Assembly: GCA_900546875.1 (NCBI GenBank)
Contig: URET01000001.1
Span: 124,001-188,000 of the forward strand
Direction of reading: 5' to 3'
Length of the DNA: 64,000 nt
From: an uncultured Eubacteriales bacterium
GTDB lineage: Bacteria; Bacillota; Clostridia; Christensenellales; CAG-314
Positions 14,831-22,724 of this stretch are shown one piece after another. Under the pieces are notes generated by a model, which searched no databases, was not told the DNA's origin, and saw nothing but the letters and a program-made list of their open reading frames with translations. A program made the translations under genes and the position numbers. Positions within the stretch are counted from its first letter, which is position 1, and each line of letters opens with the position of its first letter.

Positions 14831-15847
14831 ATGAGTAATCACTTCGGACAAACAATGTTTTTTGATAATGTATACATCAAATGCGGATACACTTTGGCCG
14901 GGCCAAAAGAACAAGCCGGACGCTTACATGATCGTTTTGACGAAACGGTTGAAGACGACAAATGCGGAGAATGCTCATTTGAAAAAGCCGAAAGGACTAT
15001 TTTTTCCCGTGCGCTTATGGGCCTTACAAGAAAGTCGGGGAGGAGCATTGAAGAAGTCGATACCGTAATAGGCGGAGATCTGCTCAATCAGATCATATCC
15101 GCTTCTTTTGCATGCAGGGAACTGCCATGCTCATTTGCAGGTATTTACAATGCTTGCGCCACATTTGCCGAAAGTTTGATAATCGGAAGTCTGATGATAG
15201 ACAACTACTATAAATCGAGAGTGATATGTCTTGCGGGAAGTCATTTCTCGACAGCAGAAAGACAATACAGATATCCTTTGGAACTCGGAGTATTGCGCTC
15301 TCCGGTAAGTCAATGGACAGTTACCGGAGCAGGAGCGACGTTGTTGGAAAATGAAAGACCCGCAATCGGAAGAAAAATAAAAATTAAAGCGGCGACACTC
15401 GGCAGGGTGGTAGATTTCGGCATAAGCGACGTGAACAATATGGGAGCAGCAATGGCGCCTGCCGCAGTAAACACGCTTTTACAGTACTTTTCCGATACCG
15501 GCGCCGGACCGGAAGACTTTGACGTTATAGCCACCGGAGATCTGGGGTATCTCGGAAGTGACATTTTAAGAGATCTTATGAAAAAACATGCTCTTCCGTT
15601 ATCTGAAGAATACATGGACTGCGGCGGCAGTTTGTATTACAGATCTCAACAGACATATCAGGGCGGCAGCGGTGCTGCGGCATCGGCAGTAGTCTTCAAC
15701 AGTTCTTTATTGGACAGGCTGCGCAAAGGAAGTATAAAAAGAATGCTTCTGATAGGGACCGGGGCACTCATGTCTCCCTTGACCAGCTTTCAGGGAGAAA
15801 CTATTCCCGTAATAGCACATCTGACTGAGATCACTTCGGAGGATTGA
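14831..15847 (+). CDS. spoVAD: stage V sporulation protein AD
   Basis: The soluble, membrane-associated SpoVA component that binds dipicolinic acid. It has a thiolase-like fold of 338 residues: GGDLLNQIISASFACRELP, a Cys-containing NACATFAESL segment at the thiolase active-site position, and a C-terminal YYRSQQTYQGGSGAAASAVV Gly-rich block. The start two bases after spoVAC and the stop just ahead of spoVAE indicate one transcript. Family identity is secure from both sequence and gene order. Confidence 0.94.
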   Translation: MSNHFGQTMFFDNVYIKCGYTLAGPKEQAGRLHDRFDETVEDDKCGECSFEKAERTIFSRALMGLTRKSGRSIEEVDTVIGGDLLNQIISASFACRELPCSFAGIYNACATFAESLIIGSLMIDNYYKSRVICLAGSHFSTAERQYRYPLELGVLRSPVSQWTVTGAGATLLENERPAIGRKIKIKAATLGRVVDFGISDVNNMGAAMAPAAVNTLLQYFSDTGAGPEDFDVIATGDLGYLGSDILRDLMKKHALPLSEEYMDCGGSLYYRSQQTYQGGSGAAASAVVFNSSLLDRLRKGSIKRMLLIGTGALMSPLTSFQGETIPVIAHLTEITSED

Positions 15848-15849
15848 AT

Positions 15850-16215
15850 ATGGTATGGAATTTTGTTAAAGCATTTTTGATAGGCGGAGGAATTTGTGTA
15901 ATAGGTCAGTTATTGATAAACTGGACAAGTATCACAAACGGTAAAATTCTGGTACTGTTCCTGATCGCGGGTTGTATTTTAGAAGGATTCGGATTATATA
16001 AGCCATTGGTAGAATTCGCGGGAGCGGGAGCAAGCGTACCCATATCCGGATTCGGAAGCGTACTTGTAGACGGAGCGTATAAGGGAATACAAGAAAAGGG
16101 TATTTTCGGATTATTCGAAGGCGGGTTAGGAGCTGCAGCCGCAGGAGTATCTGTGGCCATATTTTTCGGATACCTGATTGCCATAATATTTTCTCCGAAA
16201 ACAAAGAAAAAATAA
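15850..16215 (+). CDS. spoVAE: stage V sporulation protein AE (SpoVAEb type)
   Basis: The third SpoVA membrane protein, 121 residues. It resembles SpoVAC in its hydrophobic helices and Gly motifs (FLIGGGICVIGQLLI, EFAGAGASVPISGFGSVL). The ATG at 15850 is fixed by GGAGG seven bases upstream; the TTG at 15844 overlaps that site and is not the start. The gene ends in a lysine-rich tail. It closes the spoVACDE operon; no T-tract terminator follows directly, only a palindrome. Confidence 0.92.
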   Translation: MVWNFVKAFLIGGGICVIGQLLINWTSITNGKILVLFLIAGCILEGFGLYKPLVEFAGAGASVPISGFGSVLVDGAYKGIQEKGIFGLFEGGLGAAAAGVSVAIFFGYLIAIIFSPKTKKK

Positions 16216-16218
16216 AAA

Positions 16219-16235
16219 ATATTCAGGCTGAATAT
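16219..16235. repeat. 17-base palindrome after spoVAE
   Basis: ATATTCAG and CTGAATAT flank a single G. The one-base centre and the lack of a T tract make a terminator unlikely, so an operator or chance palindrome is possible. Confidence 0.4.
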
Positions 16236-16246
16236 CTGAAGGGCTT

Positions 16247-16315
16247 ATGGAACTTACGCCGGAATTAAAAACAAAAAGACGGGAAAAAAATAATGAAATT
16301 TTGCATATAATGTAA
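16247..16315 (+). CDS. possible 22-codon upstream ORF of yunB
   Basis: An ATG at 16247 with GAAGGG just ahead opens a 22-codon frame (MELTPELKTKRREKN...) that stops at 16313-16315, one base before the yunB ATG. If translated, it could deliver ribosomes to yunB, which lacks its own Shine-Dalgarno sequence. No family is recognised. It could equally be chance. Confidence 0.25.
   Translation: MELTPELKTKRREKNNEILHIM
16304..16311 (+). promoter_or_regulatory. -10-like element directly before yunB
   Basis: CATATAAT matches the sigma-E -10 (CATACAAT) at seven of eight positions and contains a sigma-A TATAAT (16306-16311). No good -35 of either type is visible. A start site here would fall at or next to the yunB ATG. 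Confidence 0.35.
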
Positions 16316-16316
16316 A

Positions 16317-16982
16317 ATGAAAGTACATTTTCCCCCAAAAAAAATAACAAAAACAGTATTGATAACATTCATTATCCTTCTGACATTATTTATTCTGGTA
16401 TGGATAATAATGCGTTCCGTTGCTCCGACAATTGTGGCTTTTGCAGAGGCAAGGATACGTTCGCTGGTCACTGCTGCGGTAAATGACGCAATATTCAACG
16501 TCATGTCTGACGGCGTATCTTACGGCGAACTGATAACCATCGAGAAAGGACTTGACGGCGATGCGGTATTACTATCCGCCAACTCCGTCATGATCAACAA
16601 ACTTGCCAATGATACAGCCAAAATGAGCGAGCAATTCATATCGTCTATAGGAGAACAGGGAATAGATATTCCTTTAGGTACCCTTACGGGAACGCCTCTT
16701 TTTTCAGGTAAAGGGCCGAAGGTGAAAATTCTTGTAGAGCCTGTCGGTTCCGTGATATGCAGATTTGTGAGCGAATTCGAACAGGCGGGCATAAATCAGA
16801 CCAGGCACAAGATTTATCTGGACGTGATGACAGAAGTCGACATAATAATCCCCACTGCGGAAAGTACGGTTAATACGATAACTCAGGTGCTTGTAGCCGA
16901 AAGCATATTGATCGGAAATGTACCTGATACATATTTGTTTTTTGGCACCGGCAACGGTAATCTGCTTGATTTAATTCCTTGA
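16317..16982 (+). CDS. yunB: sporulation protein YunB
   Basis: A 221-residue membrane-anchored protein. One N-terminal hydrophobic segment (LITFIILLTLFILVWIIM) is followed by an extracytoplasmic domain with RSLVTAAVNDAIFNVM, PLGTLTGTPLFSGKGPKV and QTRHKIYLDVMTEVDIIIP, all typical of YunB. In Bacillus it is a sigma-E (mother-cell) gene needed for normal spores. Here it follows the spoVA operon by ~100 bases. No Shine-Dalgarno sequence precedes the ATG at 16317, which sits five bases behind a -10-like element and one base behind a short upstream frame. Confidence 0.9.
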   Translation: MKVHFPPKKITKTVLITFIILLTLFILVWIIMRSVAPTIVAFAEARIRSLVTAAVNDAIFNVMSDGVSYGELITIEKGLDGDAVLLSANSVMINKLANDTAKMSEQFISSIGEQGIDIPLGTLTGTPLFSGKGPKVKILVEPVGSVICRFVSEFEQAGINQTRHKIYLDVMTEVDIIIPTAESTVNTITQVLVAESILIGNVPDTYLFFGTGNGNLLDLIP

Positions 16983-16995
16983 TGTGTGTTATAAT
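16966..16995 (+). promoter_or_regulatory. probable sigma-A promoter of the pheS operon
   Basis: TTGATT (16966-16971), 18 bases and TATAAT (16990-16995). The ~50-base leader to pheS is too short for a T-box riboswitch, and none is visible. Confidence 0.65.
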
Positions 16996-17052
16996 AGCAC
17001 GGTATAGATATTGATAGATAATTCAATGAAAAAATGTCAAGGAGCAGTTTAT

Positions 17053-18084
17053 ATGAAAGAAGACATAAAAAAACTGATTGAAGAATGCGAATCCGAAATA
17101 CAGAAAGCCGAAAATGATCCCGAACAGGAAAAGCTGCAGGAGACCAAAGTCCATTTTCTCGGAAAGAACGGAAAACTGACTTCAATCTTGCGCACAATGA
17201 AAGATATACCCGCGTCTGAAAGGCCTCAGGTGGGGCAGTTGATAAACCAGGCGAGAGAGCGGCTTGAAAACAGATTCGAACAGGCTGAAAACAAACTTAA
17301 GGCGTATAAATTGGACAAGCAGTTGAAAAATGAGGTTATTGATATAACCGCAAACGTAAAACAACCGGCAGAAGGCAGTCTTCATCCGATAAGCATCATA
17401 GCCGAAAAGATAACGGATATATTTATCGGACTGGGATTTACAGTCGAAGAAGGTCCGGAAATAGAAACCGACTACTATAATTTCAAAGCATTGAATACTC
17501 CGGACGATCATCCGGCAAGAGACATGCAGGATACATTTTATTTTACGGAAAATCTTTTGCTCCGTACACATACCTCTCCGAACCAGATACGAGTAATGGA
17601 AAGGAAAAAACCGCCGATAAAAATGATATGTCCCGGAAAGGTTTACCGCAGCGATGACGATTCATCTCATTCGCCGGTATTTACGCAGATAGAAGGACTT
17701 GTAGTCGACAAAGGCGTAACGCTTTGCGACCTTAAAGGATGTCTTGAATATCTTGCAAAGTCTATATTTGACGAAACTACAAAAGTCCGTTTCAGGCCTT
17801 CCTATTTCCCGTTTACCGAACCAAGCGTAGAAGTCGACCTTACATGCAACAGTTGTCACGGCAAAGGCTGCAGACTGTGCAAAGGGACGGGATGGATGGA
17901 AGTATTGGGAGCAGGGATGGTTCATCCCAACGTACTCGAGAATTGCGGAATAGATCCTCAGATCTACAGCGGATTTGCTTTCGGCGTGGGGATAGAAAGG
18001 CTTGCAATGATAAGGTACGGGATTCCCGATATAAAACTGCTTTATGATAATGACGTACGTTTTTTACGTCAATTCAAAGGATAA
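17053..18084 (+). CDS. pheS: phenylalanine--tRNA ligase alpha subunit
   Basis: The catalytic subunit of the alpha2-beta2 class II enzyme charging tRNA-Phe. At 343 residues it has the N-terminal coiled coil (~1-85), LHPISIIAEKITDIFIGLGF, motif 2 (KVYRSDDDSSHSPVFTQIEG) and motif 3 (SGFAFGVGIERLAMIRYGI). The block CNSCHGKGCRLCKGTGW is usual for the family. I set the start at 17053 after AAGGAG; an earlier in-frame codon at 17011 lies outside family length. pheT follows after 12 bases. Confidence 0.96.
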   Translation: MKEDIKKLIEECESEIQKAENDPEQEKLQETKVHFLGKNGKLTSILRTMKDIPASERPQVGQLINQARERLENRFEQAENKLKAYKLDKQLKNEVIDITANVKQPAEGSLHPISIIAEKITDIFIGLGFTVEEGPEIETDYYNFKALNTPDDHPARDMQDTFYFTENLLLRTHTSPNQIRVMERKKPPIKMICPGKVYRSDDDSSHSPVFTQIEGLVVDKGVTLCDLKGCLEYLAKSIFDETTKVRFRPSYFPFTEPSVEVDLTCNSCHGKGCRLCKGTGWMEVLGAGMVHPNVLENCGIDPQIYSGFAFGVGIERLAMIRYGIPDIKLLYDNDVRFLRQFKG

Positions 18085-18096
18085 GGGAGGCGTAAG

Positions 18097-20484
18097 ATGA
18101 AGGTTTTATTCAGTTGGTTGAAGGACTATGTCGATATAGATATCAGTGTTGAAAAGGTATGCGATAAACTTGTATCCGCAGGATTTGAAGTAGAAGAAAT
18201 AACGGACCTTTCCGAAACATTCACGAATGTAGTTGTCGGAAAGATTCTTTCAGTCAAAGAGCATCCAAATGCCGACAGACTGAGAGTTTGCGAAGTAGAC
18301 GCGGGAAACGGAACAATACAGATCGTGACAAACGCAGTACAACTCAAAAAAGACGATCTTGTTCCCGTTGCGCTTGACGGTGCTCTTTTAGCTACAGGGC
18401 AAGCAATAAAGAAAGGCGAACTAAGAGGAGTACAAAGCGACGGGATGTTTTGCGGAGGTGAAGAGTTAAACGCCGATGATAACGTTTATCCCGGAGCATC
18501 AGGCGACAGTGTCCTGATCCTTTCTTCCGATGAAATACCCGGGACGTCCATGATCGACGTGCTTGGTTACAATGACTACGTATTGGATATATCCGTTACA
18601 CCCAACAGGCCCGATTGCAACAGTATATGGGGAATAGCGAGAGAGATAGGAGCCGTCATGGACAAACCCGTTCGTTTTCCCGATATCGGTTATGAAGAAG
18701 ACGAAACTGTAAAAACTTCTGATTTCGTAACAGTGGACGTTCAGGCAACTGATCTTTGTCCCGCCTACAACATGCAGGCCATTTTTGATTTAAAGGTAAA
18801 GACTTCTCCTTTATGGGTAACAAGACGTTTACATGCTTTAGGACTCAGAGGAATAAATAATATAGTTGACATCACGAACTATGTTCTGCTTGAACTTGGT
18901 CAACCTATGCACGCATTCGATCAGGATGATATAAAAGACAAGACAATAATTGTCCGTCGTGCCAAAGAAGGAGAAAAAATCATTCCTCTGGACGAAAACG
19001 AATATATTCTGTCTGAAAACAATCTTGTGATTGCAGACAAGGAAAGAGCCGTAGGATTAGCTGGGATCATGGGCGGAGCAAATTCCGGGATCAAGCCCTC
19101 AACAAAAGCAGTATGCTTCGAAAGCGCTAAATTTATTAAGGAAAATATAAGAAGATCCAGCCGCAGACTCGGACTGCGTTCTGACAGTTCCGCCAGGTTC
19201 GAAAAAGGCGTGGATGCCTTTACCGCCGAACTTGCACTCAGCCGTGCTCTTCATCTGACCGAAAAACTCGGATGCGGAAAAATCGCAAAAGGACGTATTT
19301 CTACAGGAGAAAAAACCGCGAAACAGGAAGTCGTTTTTGATTTCAGCAGAGTAGAAAAATTGCTCGGCATCTCCATTCCGGAATCTGAAGCCGTCAGGAT
19401 ACTTAATTCACTTGATATAAAAGCCGAAATAATGGACGGAGTGATAAGATGTATTGTTCCCGAATATCGTGAAGATCTGCGGAAAGACTGCGATATAATC
19501 GAAGAACTGATACGTTTGCACGGATACGACAATATACATTCCACGCTGCTTAAGGATGTCAGCGTAACCGCGGGAGGTCGCACCGAATATCAGAACGCAT
19601 CACTGAAAGCAAAAAACATCCTGATCGGAAATGGTTACATGGAAATGAGAACATACTCTTTCGGCAATGCAACAAGCTATGAAAAACTGCTTTTGGAAGA
19701 AGACAGCTGTATCAGAAAAACTATCAGACTTCTGAATCCGTTAAGCGAAGAACTTGCGGTAATGAGGACAACACTCAGCGTTAATCTTCTGTCTGCCATA
19801 GCGACTAATTTAAGCAGACGCAATAACGATCTGAGGCTGTTTGAATTAGCAAAGTGTTTTATTCCCGAAAGTCTGCCTTTAAAAAAGCAGCCTGAAGAAA
19901 AAAATATGCTTTGTATCGGTCTGTATTCCGAAAATGCCGATTTCTTTGAGTTGATGAATACAGTTGAAACACTGCTTGACAGATTCAATATCGATTACGA
20001 ACTCGTAAGAAGCAATATCCCATACCTGCATCCCGGGGTCTCAGCAGAAATTATAACCAACGGCGTCATAATCGGTTACGCGGGGAAAGTGCATCCTGTT
20101 GTCGCCGAAAACTTCGACGTAAAGCAAAATACTTACATTGCGGAATTTGACTTTGATAAATTATTCAAAAACAGCAAGCCTTATGTAAGTTACATGCCTT
20201 TCGGAAAATATCCCACCAGTGTACGAGATCTTGCCGTTGTAGTTTCTGATGAAATACCGGCCGGGGAAATAAAAAAAGCCATAATGAAGGCTTCAGACCT
20301 TGTAATATCCGTCAAACTATTTGATATATATAAAGGCGCGCTTTTGGGCAATTCAAAAAGTTTAGCATTTTCAATCACTTTCGGACATAACGAAAGAACC
20401 CTCACTGATGCCGAAATCGAAAAAGCTGTACAAAGGATACTGAAAGCACTGGAATATAAATTCAACGCAAAATTGAGAAGCTGA
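18097..20484 (+). CDS. pheT: phenylalanine--tRNA ligase beta subunit
   Basis: The large subunit, 795 residues. Domains in order are an EMAP-II-like tRNA-binding domain (~40-150, VGKILSVKEHPNADRLRVC), B1/B3/B4 editing and structural domains (RGINNIVDITNYVLLELG), B5, the catalytic-like core (MRTYSFGNA, LSEELAVMRTTL) and a C-terminal ferredoxin-fold anticodon-binding domain (PTSVRDLAVVV). The start follows GGGAGG. The TGA overlaps the next gene's ATG by one base (TGATG), so the peptidase U32 gene is translationally coupled. Confidence 0.96.
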   Translation: MKVLFSWLKDYVDIDISVEKVCDKLVSAGFEVEEITDLSETFTNVVVGKILSVKEHPNADRLRVCEVDAGNGTIQIVTNAVQLKKDDLVPVALDGALLATGQAIKKGELRGVQSDGMFCGGEELNADDNVYPGASGDSVLILSSDEIPGTSMIDVLGYNDYVLDISVTPNRPDCNSIWGIAREIGAVMDKPVRFPDIGYEEDETVKTSDFVTVDVQATDLCPAYNMQAIFDLKVKTSPLWVTRRLHALGLRGINNIVDITNYVLLELGQPMHAFDQDDIKDKTIIVRRAKEGEKIIPLDENEYILSENNLVIADKERAVGLAGIMGGANSGIKPSTKAVCFESAKFIKENIRRSSRRLGLRSDSSARFEKGVDAFTAELALSRALHLTEKLGCGKIAKGRISTGEKTAKQEVVFDFSRVEKLLGISIPESEAVRILNSLDIKAEIMDGVIRCIVPEYREDLRKDCDIIEELIRLHGYDNIHSTLLKDVSVTAGGRTEYQNASLKAKNILIGNGYMEMRTYSFGNATSYEKLLLEEDSCIRKTIRLLNPLSEELAVMRTTLSVNLLSAIATNLSRRNNDLRLFELAKCFIPESLPLKKQPEEKNMLCIGLYSENADFFELMNTVETLLDRFNIDYELVRSNIPYLHPGVSAEIITNGVIIGYAGKVHPVVAENFDVKQNTYIAEFDFDKLFKNSKPYVSYMPFGKYPTSVRDLAVVVSDEIPAGEIKKAIMKASDLVISVKLFDIYKGALLGNSKSLAFSITFGHNERTLTDAEIEKAVQRILKALEYKFNAKLRS

Positions 20485-22724
20485 TGATCAAGCCGACTTT
20501 GCTTTCTCCCGCCGGGACTCCGGAAGCTCTGAAAAAAGCAGCCGTATACGGAGCCGGTGCGGTGTATCTCGGGACAGATAAATTCAATGCACGGTTGAAA
20601 GCCGAAAATTTCAACACACAGAACCTGAAAGAATGGATCGATTTTGCACACCTGTTCGGGATAAAAGTGTACGTGACATTGAATACCATGATAAAAGAAA
20701 ACGAAATGGCGGAAGCCGAAAAAACCGCCGATTTCGTTTTTGACTCCGGCGCAGACGGATTGATCATAACTGATCCGGGCCTTCTGGACTATTGTGCAAA
20801 AAGATATTACGGCATCGAGATCTTTGCAAGCACTCAATTGAGCGTTATGAACAAATACGGCGCTATTGCAATGAAAAATATCGGGGCAGACGGCGTAGTA
20901 ACAGCACGCGAGGCAAAGACGGAAGATATCAGCGCAATAGCCTCAGCAAACGTAAAAACGGAAGTATTCATACACGGAGCAATATGCGTATGCGCTTCGG
21001 GGAACTGCTACCTCTCGTCCATGGCAGACGGATACAGCGGTAACCGCGGATTATGCGCTCAGCCTTGCAGAAAAAAATATACGGCATTTTTCAACGGAAA
21101 AAAAGTCAGAGAAGGGTATCTTTTATCAATGAAAGATCTTTGTACGGCTGAGAGAATTTCAGAATTTCTGCAGGCGGGTGCAACGACTTTTAAAATAGAA
21201 GGAAGAAACCGGCGTGCGGAATATGCCGCCGGTGCGTTGCTTTTATACTCTGAGGCATTGAAGAAAAATCCGATCACGCAAAAGCTCACCGATATGAAAA
21301 AGCTTTTTAACCGCGGAGATTACACTGAAGGATATGCATTCGAGAATTCTCCCTCAGAGTTTATTTCCGATCAGATACAAGGTCATAAAGGCTACACTGC
21401 AGGAAAAGTGCAGTCGGTAAATAACGGTAAAATAAAGGTTTTCTTTTATGAAAATGTTGAAAAGGGCAATGCATACAAAATAATTTCGGGCGGTATGGAA
21501 ACCGGAAACGCCCTTGCGCATGAAAGCTTTCCGAAAGGCTCAGCCGTAATATCCTTCAGAGGGGTCGCGAAACCCGGAGATGATCTGAATGTCACAACCG
21601 ATAAAAAGCTTCTTGATGTGATAAACAGCCTGCAGCCGAAAATACATCTGAAAGCTGTTTTTAAAGCAGAAGCAGGGCAAAAGGCCTCTTTGACATTGTT
21701 CGGACAAGATTCTAAGGCAACCGTATTCGGCAACTGTCAGTGTCAGCGACCCGAAAATCATCCTACGACGGAAATTGATATCAGAAAAGCCATCTTAAAA
21801 ACCGGCAACACAGTATTTATTATCGATGAGGCGGAAATACTTGCCGAAAATGTTTTCATACCGATATCTTCAATCAACGACATGCGGAGAGAAGCAATAA
21901 AACAGCTTACAGACAATATTCTTTTTAACTACAATAAAAATCGCGGTCAAAGAGGGTATAAGGACGTCTGTATCGGCGATCATGAAAGCCGCAGAGAATT
22001 CAATACGCCGAAAAATAAAATACTATGTCTTTCAGAAAACAGTGATTTTTCAAGTTTGTATAATAATATTTCAGACATAGTAGTATACAAGCCATGGGAT
22101 TTCAATAAAAAAGACATACCTGAGGCATTAAAGAAGAGAGTCGGAGGCTGGTACCTTGATCTGCCTTATCTGGCTGGCGAAAAAGATATTGCCGTTATAA
22201 AGAAATGGTTTTCTTTTGAAGGGTTCAAAGGTGTGGTTGCAAACAATGTTTACGCTCTGCAACTGAGCAAGGAAGCAGATTGTGAAGTAATAGGCGGATT
22301 GGGATTGAATATTGCAAACAAACACACAGTGGAAATGCTTAAGGAAAGATTCGGCATGAAATATTTTATATATTCTCAGGAGCTGACGCGCAAGGAGTGC
22401 TCGGAGATAGCCGATCCGGGAGGATATATATTTTTAAGCGGCGACATTTATGACATGACATTATCGCATTGTCCGTATATGACTTCATTGAAATACAAAG
22501 AATGTGCCGAATGCAAAGCAACAAGCGGGCTTCTCGAATATGTCGACGAATTGGGAAACAGATTTGCCATTGTCAGAAGGAAGGTCGGCAGATGTTATTT
22601 TTCGTTGATCAACTGTGCGTATTTAGACGGCGGAGGTTCTGAAGAAAGCGGAACATACCATGCCGAAATTTCCGGACTCGTCAGCGGCAGAACAAACGGA
22701 AGACTCAAAAAAGGAGTTAAGTGA
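20484..22724 (+). CDS. U32 family peptidase / RlhA-type protein
   Basis: A 746-residue U32 protein. The N-terminal TIM-barrel-like domain holds the signature EVFIHGAICVCASGNCYLSS and the iron-sulfur-type Cys set (RGLCAQPCRKKY). A long DUF3656-like middle and C-terminal part follows. E. coli RlhA, with the same core, hydroxylates C2501 of 23S rRNA, and YegQ and TrhP members hydroxylate tRNA uridine. An RNA-hydroxylation role therefore fits better than a protease role. Its place between pheT and mutS2 is common in Clostridia. Both ends overlap neighbours by one base. Confidence 0.85.
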   Translation: MIKPTLLSPAGTPEALKKAAVYGAGAVYLGTDKFNARLKAENFNTQNLKEWIDFAHLFGIKVYVTLNTMIKENEMAEAEKTADFVFDSGADGLIITDPGLLDYCAKRYYGIEIFASTQLSVMNKYGAIAMKNIGADGVVTAREAKTEDISAIASANVKTEVFIHGAICVCASGNCYLSSMADGYSGNRGLCAQPCRKKYTAFFNGKKVREGYLLSMKDLCTAERISEFLQAGATTFKIEGRNRRAEYAAGALLLYSEALKKNPITQKLTDMKKLFNRGDYTEGYAFENSPSEFISDQIQGHKGYTAGKVQSVNNGKIKVFFYENVEKGNAYKIISGGMETGNALAHESFPKGSAVISFRGVAKPGDDLNVTTDKKLLDVINSLQPKIHLKAVFKAEAGQKASLTLFGQDSKATVFGNCQCQRPENHPTTEIDIRKAILKTGNTVFIIDEAEILAENVFIPISSINDMRREAIKQLTDNILFNYNKNRGQRGYKDVCIGDHESRREFNTPKNKILCLSENSDFSSLYNNISDIVVYKPWDFNKKDIPEALKKRVGGWYLDLPYLAGEKDIAVIKKWFSFEGFKGVVANNVYALQLSKEADCEVIGGLGLNIANKHTVEMLKERFGMKYFIYSQELTRKECSEIADPGGYIFLSGDIYDMTLSHCPYMTSLKYKECAECKATSGLLEYVDELGNRFAIVRRKVGRCYFSLINCAYLDGGGSEESGTYHAEISGLVSGRTNGRLKKGVK

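Noticed and set aside
16983..17052. T-box riboswitch before pheS
   Set aside because: The leader after the promoter is only about 50 bases and lacks the T-box core.
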